DNA of 64,000 nt, taken from contig OW121848.1 of NCBI GenBank assembly GCA_933228895.1, forward strand, positions 134,868,615 through 134,932,614, written 5' to 3'. The stretch's first letter is position 1. Each line of letters starts with the position of its first letter. Shown piece after piece: positions 24,201-33,601 of the stretch. Position numbers and translations under genes: made by a program. The stretch is from Platycnemis pennipes (taxonomy: Eukaryota > Arthropoda > Insecta > Odonata > Platycnemididae). The notes beneath the pieces are model-generated. The model ran no database searches. It saw only the letters and a program-made list of their open reading frames with translations, and was not told the DNA's origin.

Positions 24201-25673
24201 GGTAAATGTGAGCTTAAGGGTCACGAACTTTAAAATTTTTTTTCACCCCTAAAAATCGCCGTTTTTCGATGAAATTTTCAGAACACAATCTACTAATATG
24301 GCAATATACGGTCGCTAAAAAATAATTTGAGAAATCGAAAAACTCACGATTTTACAGCATTTCAAACCCATGAGGTGAGTGTTCGCAGCGCCGCCATATT
24401 GGAAATTCCCCGCGTCTGCAACAGATGGCGTTGCGTATGTTGAGTGGAGTTTCTGCAGTAGAGACACGTTCTCACCGACAACACCTCCTCCCCCCGACCG
24501 GGGAACGCCGGAATCTCGCTAGTATGATAACACTTCGTCATGCACTCCAAAAACCACACTTTTGGGTAAAATCACACTCGTCAACACTCAGAAAAGGGTA
24601 TTTTAAAGAATCCCCCCCCCCTCCCGAACAAACCCAACACGTAAACCACACTTTTGGGTAAAATCACACTCGTCAACACTCAAAAAAGGGTATTTTAAAG
24701 AATCCCCCCCCCCCTCCCGACCAAACCCAACACGTAAACCACACTTTTGGGTAAAATCACACTCGTCAACACTCAAAAAAGGGTATTTTAAAGAATCCCC
24801 CCCCCCCTCCCGACCAAACCCAACACGTAAACCACACTTTTGGGTAAAATCACACTCGTCAACACTCAAAAAAGGGTATTTTAAAGAATCCCCCCCCCCC
24901 TCCCGACCAAACCCAACACGTAAACCACACTTTTGGGTAAAATCACACTCGTCAACACTCAAAAAAGGGTATTTTAAAGAATGCCCCCCCCTCCCGACCA
25001 AACCCAACACGTAAACCACACTTTTGGGTAAAATCACACTCGTCAACACTCAAAAAAGGGTATTTTAAAGAATGCCCCCCCCCCTCCCGACCAAACCCAA
25101 CACGTAAACCACACTTTTGGGTAAAATCACACTCGTCAACACTCAAAAAAGGGTAGCAGAATCGGGGGAATTGATGGCAGAGCTAGCGGAAAGCACTCCG
25201 AAAGAACATGAACGGCAAGCCATTGCGTCCGTACGGTTCAGAGGCATCAGAGCGACAATGACACTGTCAACAACTCAACAATGACACACATTCCAAAATC
25301 GCGAACGCAGATCGCGCCAAAATGTATATCGCGCTAAAACAGAGGCAACAAATCAACAATGACACATTCCAATATCGCGCCATAACGCAGGAGTCCGCAG
25401 GATATAGGGAATAGGTGAAATATTGAGGAACCCATCTAGCGGTGGTCTCGGAAACAACCCAAGATGGCGTTGAAAAACATCGATTTTGAGATGAAAAATG
25501 GTGATTTTCGGAATGTTATATCTCATGAAATAATGGCACTGGAGCAATGTAAGTCATGTAATAATAAATCTACATCCTTCTTCTACATAACACAGTTGGA
25601 ATGAAAGCGGTAATGATCACCGTTTTTGCAGGATAAATATTCAAAGTTCGTGACCCTTAAGCTCACATCTACC
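24201..25673. mobile_element. 1473-bp non-autonomous DNA transposon with 31-bp TIRs
   Basis: The termini are inverted copies: GGTAAATGTGAGCTTAAGGG (24201 on) and the reverse complement of the right end, GGTAGATGTGAGCTTAAGGG. The match continues through TCACGAACTTT, giving 31 bp with one mismatch. The element is flanked by the direct repeat AAAATGCC at 24193-24200 and 25674-25681, an 8-bp target-site duplication. Subterminal regions show weaker inverted similarity (for example AAAATCGCCGTTTTTCGATG on the left against AAAATCACCATTTTTCATCT inverted on the right). An 8-bp duplication fits hAT, P or Merlin superfamilies; the GG start is more Merlin-like, but this is inference. There is no transposase ORF. 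The interior holds a minisatellite (24551-25155) and an ~80-bp imperfect duplication around 25263-25385. Confidence 0.88.
24551..25155. repeat. 93-bp minisatellite, about 6.5 copies
   Basis: Units start at 24551, 24643, 24736, 24829, 24922, 25013 and 25106, with spacing 92, 93, 93, 93, 91 and 93. Each contains CCACACTTTTGGGTAAAATC, CACTCGTCAACACTC, AAAAGGGTATTTTAAAGAAT, a C run of 7-10 bases and AAACCCAACACGT. Unit-to-unit differences are confined almost entirely to the C-run length and one or two bases, so the array is young or recently homogenised. It lies wholly inside the TIR element. Because 93 is divisible by three, the minus strand reads as a 148-codon repetitive ORF, which I regard as an artefact. 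Confidence 0.97.
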
Positions 25674-25770
25674 AAAATGCCTTCAAAATCTAAATGTAAT
25701 AAAAATTTTATAATAAATAAACTATATTCGATAATCCAGGGGTGAATACGAATTTAAAATCCAGGCCTTA

Positions 25771-25858
25771 TTTCATACTTCCCATAAGGAGGAGGATGAG
25801 GATTTATTTCATACTTCCCATAAGGAGGAGGATGAGGATTTATTTCATACTTTCCATA
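25771..25858. repeat. 36-bp tandem duplication, about 2.4 copies
   Basis: TTTCATACTTCCCATAAGGA plus GGAGGATGAGGATTTA repeats at 25771 and 25807, with a partial third copy from 25843. The first two copies are identical. Confidence 0.9.
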
Positions 25859-26091
25859 AAAAAATTGTAAACTTACGAGTGACTATTGTTTGAGGCTGAA
25901 TCCGAATTTCAAGTATCGAATTTAAAGTTTTTCTTCCGTTCTCGATCACGTATAGAAATGACGAAAATTTTATTATTACACGTACATAAGTGCATTAATA
26001 AATCTTTAAAATTATCATTGGCAACACAGATATTTTTGCTTTTATTCACGCAATGGAGGGCGTGATAGCATTGTTGGTGTTGCTATGAATA

Positions 26092-26308
26092 TCATCATAA
26101 TCATAGGTCAACAATCCTAGGATTGGTTAGACGCAGCCCTCCACTCGATTCTTCTATCGGCCAACCTCTTCATATTGACGTAACTCCACTCTTTTACATT
26201 CTTCACAACTTGCTCCATATGCCTCATACGAGACCTCCCTTTTCCATTCTTTCCGTTCACTTTTCCCTCGATTATTGTCTTCATCAAGCTATCGTGTCTT
26301 AAGATGTG
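26092..26308 (-). mobile_element. RTE-like LINE family C, 3' end
   Basis: The inverted (ATG)n-type tail and GGTCAACAATCCTAGGATTG block are followed on the minus strand by coding relics equivalent to A-A-S-N-Q-S, R-R-I-E-W-R, M-K-R-L-A-D, and further upstream V-N-G-K-x-G-K-G-R-S-R-M-R-H-M. The same block order is found at 28147-28345 and 35675-36115. Only about 70 codons of the C-terminus remain. Confidence 0.8.
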
Positions 26309-28146
26309 CTATGAATATATGCGTCAGAAGTACCAGAAAAGGTGTTGTTGGAAGCATCTGCAATGTGGGGTTACGGAAAAATGATGAGCAACAAATGGAA
26401 AAACCCATTGACAAATATTGTGAAAATCTGAAACTAATATGAACCCGAAGAAAATTCTAAGTGGTAGAAGCTACGGTTGCATCAGACTTGTGTAAAGACG
26501 GTTAAGGCACGATTTTCCCAAAAAGCCAGTTGAGAGAAAGTGTAAAGGGAAGAACTGCAAAGGAATATTAGGATTTATGTACACGTGCTAAATAATAATG
26601 GGCATCCAGAGTATATATCAAAAGTGAATCGAACTTACTAGAATAGTTAGGTTTGGAATCGCTGTCAGATGATAGGTCTAATTCCCGATTGAATCCCCTG
26701 CAGAAATCTAAAACGGACACGTTCTAGAGAAGTTTGTTAAATTTAATCTCCTGCAGAAATCTAAAATGGACACGTTATAGAGAAGTTAGCGGATAATATT
26801 AAGTGATGGACCCCTAAACTATCTTCTCGATGTTTGCAGCTGAAGAAATGTATCAAACCTTGATCTTCCAATGTTTAATTCTTCGGTCTTTCTGTCACAT
26901 TTTGGGCATCCGTCGACGTATTTATAGGGATTTTGTGCTTCTCTGTATTCCATTCTGCCAAGCATTTCCATGAATTTCATGTTTCTGCCATGCTTTTCCA
27001 GTCTTCCATGTCACCTTCATCCACTTTCCCTTTTCTTGGAAAAACCACCGCGTCAACGTTTCCTCATCCCCTTTCCAACATTCAAGTAGGTATTTCTTCG
27101 TTAGCTTCCCTTAAAAGCCATTTTATCCGTTCCAATCTTTTCCAAAGCAAGTCTTCCCAGAATTCCGTTAGTTTAACTTAATCTCTTGTAAAATATTTAC
27201 CCTACTCATCGGCACGTTGTACGAGTATGCGTCTCCACGTTTTAAATGAAACACAATTTTATTAAATCTCGGCTACAAGTCCCATTTTTAAAATCTCCTC
27301 TTTTGTCATCATCACGCAGTAATGTTACGAATGCCCTCCCCTTTAATGATTTATTTTTTCAAGTTAATCTATCTCAAATTCTCTTTTCTCTTCTACAAAC
27401 TTGCTCAAAATAACAGGTTCCGCCAATTATTTGCCGTTTCACGAACTTTAATATTACGCACTGCCTTCCATGAAATGTGTTAACTTTGAATTGTCTCCCA
27501 TTATTAAAGGGTGAAATTCAAAAATTAACGAAAGGTCTATGCCGTCAATGCCATTGGAAAGAGTCTCTAAAATTCATAATTACTTTTTAAATCATCGTTC
27601 TCTTTTGGAAGTAGCTTAAAGTTCGACGTCGCTCGCGCTTCACATGGGCATAGGAGGTTCTCGCAGTTCCTGCCAACGATGAGAAACTTGTTTTAACCTT
27701 TATAAATAGTCATTTGCATCTGCATGAGCTTCATCATTTATAATCATTGTAATAGCTCAACTGACAGAGTCTGTAGATTCTTGCAGTTATTTACATATTT
27801 ATATAAATACCGTATTTTGAGAAAAGAAATAAAATTTCCACCTGAATTTTTTGGGTGGTAGAACTTAGTATTTTTGTGGTGTCAAATTGCACCACAGAAA
27901 GAGGAATTTAGGAGCTATCAGTCCCCGTAACTGATTCTTTATCTCTGACGATTCCGTACGAGCTTATCAATCTCCTCCGTGTGATAAATTTCGCTAGGTT
28001 TGTGTGTTGGAAATTGAAAAAAAATCCTTATCTTGTTGCTGGCGTGGGAACGTTCTACACTCATGTCAAAGATCTCTCGACAGTCGATTACAAAATGTAG
28101 AGCGTCCACTTTTAGCGTTCCCCATTTCCATAATGTTAGCTTCATA
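26309..28146. other. AT-rich unassigned stretch
   Basis: No supported gene. It contains a two-copy duplication at 26694-26788. ORFs at 26933-27181 (+) and 27939-28208 (-) have no family signature, and the latter overlaps the LINE tail at 28147. Confidence 0.45.
26694..26788. repeat. tandem duplication, period 53
   Basis: CTGCAGAAATCTAAAACGGA CACGTTCTAGAGAAGTT at 26698 recurs at 26751 with CTAAAATGGACACGTTATAG. Two copies with about three differences. Confidence 0.85.
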
Positions 28147-28345
28147 TCATCTTCATCATGGGTCCTCCAGCAATTTTTGACGATAGTTTGACGCAGCCCT
28201 CCACACAATTCTTCTATCGGCTAACCTCTTCATTTTAAATTAATTCCTCTCTTTCACGTCCTTTACGACCTTTTCTATATAACTTCTTTGAGGCCTGCCT
28301 TTTCCTGTTCACTTCTCCTTCGAGGATAGCTTGATATATATAGCC
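28147..28345 (-). mobile_element. RTE-like LINE family C, 3' end, degraded
   Basis: Matches the copy at 26092-26308 in the same orientation: the G-A-C-G-C-A-G-C-C-C-T-C-C-A block, TTCTTCTATCGGCTAACCTC, CTCTTTCACGTCCTTTACGA and CCTTCGAGGATAGCTTGATA. More diverged, with the (ATG)n tail largely lost. Confidence 0.75.
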
Positions 28346-28429
28346 CGTATAACTTGTGCTGTTTCGATGGCAATTCACCTTGGGGAGAAATAAGAAATGG
28401 TGTTGCTCAGATTAATAGGATACTGCTCA

Positions 28430-28640
28430 CTGCCATCATTTGTTCATCTCCCTGAGTGAAGTTTGTGTGGCGGCTGGAGTATCTGCCTCATTCAGTCATG
28501 TTGAGAGCCGGGGTTTACATCCCTGCAGCGTTAATGAGGATTGTGCAGTCCCGGTCCTTATATATGAAACATGTGAAGAGCGCATTAAGGCCGGTAACCT
28601 GACTGTCGGATTGTGTGCTGTTGACCTCTGTATGATTTTC
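28430..28640 (+). mobile_element. possible SINE
   Basis: Contains a tRNA-like pair: GTGTGGCGGCTGGAGTATCT as a degenerate A-box region and GGGGTTTACATCCC as a degenerate B box about 40 bp later. It lacks the family tail (GGGACGTTAAGCCGTGG). Weak call. Confidence 0.3.
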
Positions 28641-29091
28641 GAATAGAATGGACAAATTCTGACCCTAGGGTTTCCTCCAACATTTATTCACCCCCTTAAA
28701 CCTACTTTACCCTTCTTCTCCCACAACATAAGCGATTAAAATTGTATTGGTCCCCCGTTGTCTCCCCTGAAGAAATTGGAGTAGGATATGAAGAGTAACT
28801 TGTCTTATGTTCTTCCGATAGTAAAACTTTAAATAAAGAGAGCATTATAGAATCGAAATAGACACACACCCGATAGAAAAACTGAAATCTGAATTGATTT
28901 CTGTTTTTAAGAAATGATTTTCGAAGATTATTTTAGTATTAATGTTTTTACTAAGTATCATCTCCAAAATGAAAATGTCTCTTTCATCGACCTAGTTTTA
29001 ATGCCTTCACTGTTTTGACGCATTTCTTTAGTAAATGCCACGGATAGCCGGTGAAATTCATCAAGTAACGTAATTTTCTCCTTTTTAGACG

Positions 29092-29480
29092 GCGGCTGTG
29101 TGGGTCTCATTGGTGGTTAATGGACTCTCACGTAAAAGCCTTGGGTTTGACCCCGACAGTTGGAGGTATTTTTCATCGATAATCTGGACCCTACGTAGGC
29201 GTTCTGTGGAAAGCATTCGAGTATTGGTATAGTTCATTTTAAATAAAATTCATATTCTCATGGTATGTTTTTGGTACCGGTTACTCAAGAATAAGGGATT
29301 GAAGCCAAGGTACAGCATAATAAATTTCCTAAAACATTCATAGGTTGGTCGGGGTACGAGTGATACTCTGTTTGTCGACTGGGTCGTTAAGCCGTGGTCC
29401 CCTTGGCGCCTTTCTTTAAGAGCAAACTAATGCCGACACCAAGTTTCCCTCCACTCCCCCCTTTTAGCTTACCATTGCCA
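29092..29480 (+). mobile_element. tRNA-derived SINE, interrupted by another repeat
   Basis: The tRNA-like head at about 29095-29165 has TGGTGGTTAATGGACTC (A box) and GGGTTTGACCCC (B box). The SINE body then reads GGAAAGCATTCGAGTATTGG and is broken by the 127-bp repeat at 29241-29367. It resumes at 29372 with CGACTGGGTCGTTAAGCCGT, CCCCTTGGCGCCTTTCTTTA, AGAGCAAACTAATGCC and a CCCTCCACTCCCCCC end. The uninterrupted order is seen in the minus copy at 17930-18068. Confidence 0.75.
29241..29367. repeat. 127-bp dispersed repeat, copy 1 (nested in SINE)
   Basis: Shares with 33476-33601 the ordered blocks AAATAAAATTCATATTCTCA, TTTTGGTACCGG, TACTCAA.AATAAG, GAGGTACAGCAT-type, TTTCCTAAAACATT and CGAGTGATACT, at roughly 85% identity. 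No ORF. No clear terminal repeats were identified. Confidence 0.85.
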
Positions 29481-29689
29481 TCCTTGTACCATACCTCGAA
29501 CTCGAACCTTCGGTAGTAGACCTATCGCACCATCTCGAGCTATTCGCTCTTTCTGGCCGTGGTTGGAATGTTAAGTAGAAAATAGTCTGATTGGGGAGGA
29601 GAGGGTAAGTAGAAGGGTTGAATTTTTTTTTAATGATATGATTATTAATTTTTATATATCGATTGGTAGTAGATTAAGTATCGTTTAGC

Positions 29690-30065
29690 AGGAGAGTTAG
29701 GTGAGGTTTAGGGGTAGAGATAGGTTAATTCGTTGAGGTGTTGCTGAGTAAGGAGTTTAAATATTGGGGTAGGATTTAATTTGGGTTTGGGTAGCATTAC
29801 AATAACTGATATCTTCCAGTTGTCCGGAAAAGTGGCTGTGAGAAGGCAAGCGTTAAAGATTTCTGTCAAGTAGGCAATTATGTCAGGGGTGAGGAACTTA
29901 ACAGCTTTTGGGGGAATTTTATCCGTACCAGATGAGCAGTTGCTGGGAAGTTTTAGATGAGATTGTGCACCTCCAGGATAGTGCACTGGAAGGGTTCAGA
30001 GATAGGAGTGGTTTTTAGGGAGTCTATAAGTTGTTGAACATGATCATGATTGGAGTTGTTGGGCT
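29690..30065 (-). pseudogene. non-LTR reverse-transcriptase N-terminal fragment
   Basis: Minus-strand translation gives SSGTDKIPPKAVKFLTPDII, AYLTEIFNACLLTATFPDNW and KISVIVMLPKP, the first conserved blocks of a Jockey-group LINE reverse transcriptase (G-x-D-x-I-P, then F-N-x-x-L-x-x-x-x-F-P-x-x-W-K). Upstream in another frame come IDSLKTTPISEPFQC-like residues. The fragment is frameshifted after M-L-P-K-P-K and breaks off before motif A, so it is a short dead remnant, distinct from families A-C. Confidence 0.75.
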
Positions 30066-30069
30066 GCCG

Positions 30070-30790
30070 GGCGAAAGCTGATCACATGCGGAGTGAAAAG
30101 GCTTCTCCCCGCTCAGCCGGTCTGAAGCTCCTCTACAAGTGCGGTTAGAGACTTGAAAACGGATGAGATGGCTGTTGATGGGCATGGCCATACCGATTTG
30201 TGGGTAGGAACATGCAAATGCGTTGTTCCTTTCCCTCTTCGCCGAGCATGTGGTAAACACTCAGCGGAGAAATAATCCCATTTCTGCGCCGGCGGCTGTC
30301 TTGTCCCGACCCACGCCACTTCGTCGCTCCGCACCGCCTCGGGGGCGAGAGTCCTTCTTAAACGCTCGCTTTTACTCGCGACATCTCCCGCGCTATATGC
30401 AAATTCGCGCGCTTCGAATACGACGCTTCGGTCGGGACCGTTTCCCGAGAATCGTCGGCGACGAGATATCCTCTCCACTCCGCGCGCATGTGCAATGCTT
30501 CCTCGTTCCTCTCCATCTCGTCGCGCAGAAGGTGGACTGCGCGGGGAATACGCGGAATCGCCCGCATTCCGCGCGCTCCTCCCTGTCCGTTGGATGGGGA
30601 GAGAGAGAGAGAGAAACTCCGACCCGCGCGACCTCCATCTGCTGCCTCCTCCCTCCCCGCTGCGCATTGTCACCAGCTCTTGTTTGCCATGAGCGGCACC
30701 CGTAAATGACGTCATGCTATGAACTGCAATTGGGACGTTGGTTAACTGTGACACACTACAACGCTGTATTTTTTCCCCGGTGGCCACTGC
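30070..30790. promoter_or_regulatory. CpG island, candidate promoter region
   Basis: Among the most CpG-dense segments in the window: many CGCG, GCGC and CCGC words, a (GA)n tract at about 30599-30614, and a perfect cyclic-AMP-response palindrome TGACGTCA at 30707-30714. ORFs are open on both strands at once (224 codons minus, 30113-30787; 160 codons plus, 30223-30705). Both peptides are Arg/Ser/Pro-rich without domains. I infer a promoter-type CpG island; a host exon within it cannot be excluded. Confidence 0.45.
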
Positions 30791-31004
30791 AAGGTTTCGT
30801 GGTCGGCGGTTATTCCTTATCAGACGCTAGAATTTAACGACATATATCAAAGCATATACATATAAGTACATAAAACCTCAAAAGCCACCATGTAGCTGTA
30901 GCTATAGTAGGATGTGAGTCTTCTCCTTACATGCACTAGCTATTATACTTACAGGATTAGTAGATACATTTTAGTGGAGCTATAGCAATTTATCCAGTGT
31001 CGAG
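30791..31004. other. AT-rich spacer
   Basis: Nothing recognised. Confidence 0.5.
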
Positions 31005-31215
31005 TTGGTGGAGATAATTTTAGAGTACTGCTTTCCCATCGCGAGGGTACGTGTTCAAGTACCGGTAGAAGCAGGTATTTGTAAGTGAATGCCGGGCATG
31101 ACTTGAATACCTTATGGAAAGCACTACAAGCTCAGTACTCCGTCCGTCGTACGGGACGTCAAACAGTGGCGCCTATCTTTAAAAGTAAGCCAATTCCGAC
31201 GACGGGTTTCTCTCC
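31005..31215 (+). mobile_element. tRNA-derived SINE
   Basis: The head has GTTGGTGGAGATAATTTTAG (degenerate A box) and CGTGTTCAAGTACCGG (B box). The body has AATACCTTATGGAAAGCACT, and the tail has CAAGCTCAGTACTCCGTCCG, GGGACGTCAAACAGTGGCGC, AAGTAAGCCAATTCC and TTTCTCTCCACCCTTC. The tail abuts the 3' end of LINE B (31226) within about 10 bp. Confidence 0.8.
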
Positions 31216-31225
31216 ACCCTTCTTC

Positions 31226-32905
31226 CTTTACATCTACATCTATACGATACCTTGCAAGCCACCGTGAGGGTGTGTGGCAGGGGGTGAAGATCACCAAGCA
31301 TGCACTACTAACATGCAAACTAGCAACTATATTGTCTCATGCAACTTGATTGTTAGTGTCTACAGTATTTAAGGGGTAAGACATGCATCATGCACTACAT
31401 AATACTCTAGAATATTTCCCCTACCTATCCCTCTCCTATGCTGCCTATTCTGTTCTCTTATAGTACGGGGGAAAAATGCCATTTTGAATCTATCTGTACG
31501 ACAATCTATCTCTCTAATCTTATTTATCTGGTCGAATCTAGCATAATACGCTGGTGTTTTTGATATGTGCCTAACATCTTCAGTTAAGCAATCCGATTGA
31601 AATTTCTCTAATAGATTTAATCTGAACTTTAACCTACGCTCTGATAATGATTCCCACCCTAATTCTTGTATTAATTCTGATACACTACTCAACCTATCTT
31701 TACACCTTTTGACGAACCTAGCTGCTCTACGCTGCACACTGTCTAGTTCTCGAATCAAACCTAATTCATTAGGATCCCATACACTGGCTGCATACTCAAG
31801 GTGGGGCCTAACTAGTGAAAAGTAGCATCGCTCTTTTGTCTTCTCATCACATTTCCCAAGCACTCTTTTTATAAATCCTAGCTTTCTCTTCGCTCGGCCG
31901 CATATTTCCCGGATGTGTCTACCCCACGATAAATCTTTAGTGATTGTTACACCTAAATATCTTACGGTTTCAACGTTTTCGATCTTCGTGTTATTGATTC
32001 TATATTTTCGCTCTATCGAATTATTCCTCCTCCAAAAATTGATAGCTACACACGTTTTTAGGTTGAGTTCTAACTGCCATTTGTTGCACCACTCTTGAAT
32101 TGCATCTAAATCCTTGCTAAGCGATTTCGTGTCCTCTTCATTTGATATACCCCTGTACACCACCGCATCGTCTGCAAAAAGTCTAAGGTTACTACTGACT
32201 ACGGTACCCAAATCGTTTATGTATAAAAGAAATAGAAGCGGACCTACTACGCTACCCTGGGTAACTCCCGATGTGACTTCGATTGTGTCCGACATGATAC
32301 CATCTATGACAACCCTCTGCTCTCGCCCACTTAAGAATTCTTTTACCCAACATACAACGTATTTATTTATACCAAAACTCTCTAACTTCAAGATTAATTT
32401 GTCATGAGGAACTTTATCGAAAGCCTTTTTAAAATCAAAAAATACGGCATCAACTTCAGTACTTTTTTCGCCGTGGACTAAAATATCGTGTGCGAATAAA
32501 GCTAATTGTGTCTCGCAAGATCTACCTTTCCGGAACCCATGCTGGCTGTTTATGATTAATCCCTGACTATCCAAATGCCCCATGATCGAACTGACTACTA
32601 TGTGCTCAAATATCTTACAAGAGTGATTAATATCTTTCACATGAGTGAAATGGGTCTGTAGTTACTAGGTTCTTCCCTATCACCGCTTTTAAATATAGGT
32701 GTAATGTTAGCTACTTTCCAATCCTTGGGTACTGTGTGGTTCTTAGTGTTTTATTGAATATTATTTCTAGATAGGGGGCTATTTCAGAAGCTAATGTTTA
32801 AATACTCTGGAAGGAATTTGATCGGGACCTGGTGATTTGTTTTTACTTATGCTTTTTAACTGCTGCTCTATTCCGCGACATAAAATGTTTATTTCGGGCA
32901 TTTGC
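31226..32905 (-). mobile_element. CR1/L2-like LINE family B, longest copy, frameshifted
   Basis: About 1.68 kb of a non-LTR retrotransposon, the best preserved in the window. From its 5' side on the minus strand it has KNKSPGPDQIPSRVFK (32810-32860), [18 protein letters not shown], then [11 protein letters not shown] frameshift near 32645 leads into the 423-codon frame at 31369-32640. The 3' UTR (31226-31368) ends in a CAAGGTATCGTATAGATG-type tail. Upstream endonuclease and ORF1 are absent, so it is 5'-truncated; the frameshift means the palm cannot be translated with its N-terminal blocks. Confidence 0.92.
31369..32640 (-). pseudogene. reverse transcriptase of LINE family B (partial ORF2)
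   Basis: An open frame of 423 codons. Positions in the translated product: SQHGFRKGRSCETQL at 32-46 (finger/palm entry), motif A VFFDFKKAFDKV at 66-77 with the first catalytic Asp, motif B SGVTQGSVVGPLLFLLYIND at 124-143, and motif C LFADD at 154-158 with the catalytic Asp pair. Then NVETVRYLGVTI at 222-233, and the thumb and C-terminal region GFIKRVLGKCDE, YFSLVRPHLEYAASVWDP and FFPRTIREQN. All catalytic residues are present, which suggests recent activity of the family. The frame opens with GTG inside the conserved S-N-Y-R-P-I-S-L region because a small indel displaced the true upstream frame. FADD replaces the commoner YADD. Confidence 0.9.
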
Positions 32906-33475
32906 TCGCAGAGCCTTCACACTTTACCTTCCAAGCCTAACTTAAACTTCTCCTACCGATCTAGTTTACTTAAACGAGATGTTCAGCGTAAGGAAGGAAT
33001 GGAGTGAGGCTCTGAGAATAGCTATGACTGCTATTCAGTAGTATCAATCTTCTCCGGAAGAAAATTTAAGGATCGTATCTGATGCAGAGTTATTGCTCTT
33101 TGCTACCTGAATATTTCCCCTACTCTCTCCTCGTAACACACGCTTTCCCACGAACTATTCCCTCTGCATCGCAGTTTTGATATCCCTCCACCAACCCTGC
33201 TGTATTTTCCAGCTTCCCCCTTTCTCCTCTCCATGTAGGCAACTGTCCAGACTCAGCTCCGTTTCGAATCCCATAAGATTCGACAAATTTATGCTTCCTG
33301 TCTGCGTATATTTTGTGCACCGATGTCTGTCACTTATTCATATTGAAGAATATATTTTATTTCTTCTCCACTGCAGATTTTACATCCTGCGCTTGTATGT
33401 AAATACATATTATCTCCGAGGGAATCAGAATGGAATGCACATGACTGCAAATGTATTTTGGAGTTAAATAATTTG
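32906..33475. other. unassigned stretch
   Basis: No supported gene. ORFs at 33120-33320 (-) and 33177-33467 (+) overlap on opposite strands and lack any signature. Confidence 0.45.
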
Positions 33476-33601
33476 AAATAAAATTCATATTCTCATGGTT
33501 TTTTTTGGTACCGGGTACTCAATAATAAGCAAATAGTGCCGAGGTACAGCATTACAGATTTCCTAAAACATTTATAGGTCGGTCGGGCATCGAGTGATAC
33601 T
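33476..33601. repeat. 126-bp dispersed repeat, copy 2
   Basis: Second copy of the repeat at 29241-29367, same orientation, running from AAATAAAATTCATATTCTCA to GCATCGAGTGATACT. Here it is not embedded in a SINE, which supports it being an independent element. Confidence 0.85.

Noticed and set aside
24603..25146. 148- and 64-codon repetitive ORFs on minus (S-V-D-E-C-D-F-T-Q-K-C repeats)
   Set aside because: They are translations of the 93-bp minisatellite; the frame persists only because the unit is divisible by three and breaks where the C run changes length.
30113..30787. 224-codon minus ORF
   Set aside because: Overlaps a 160-codon ORF on the other strand in a CpG island; Arg/Ser-rich without domain.
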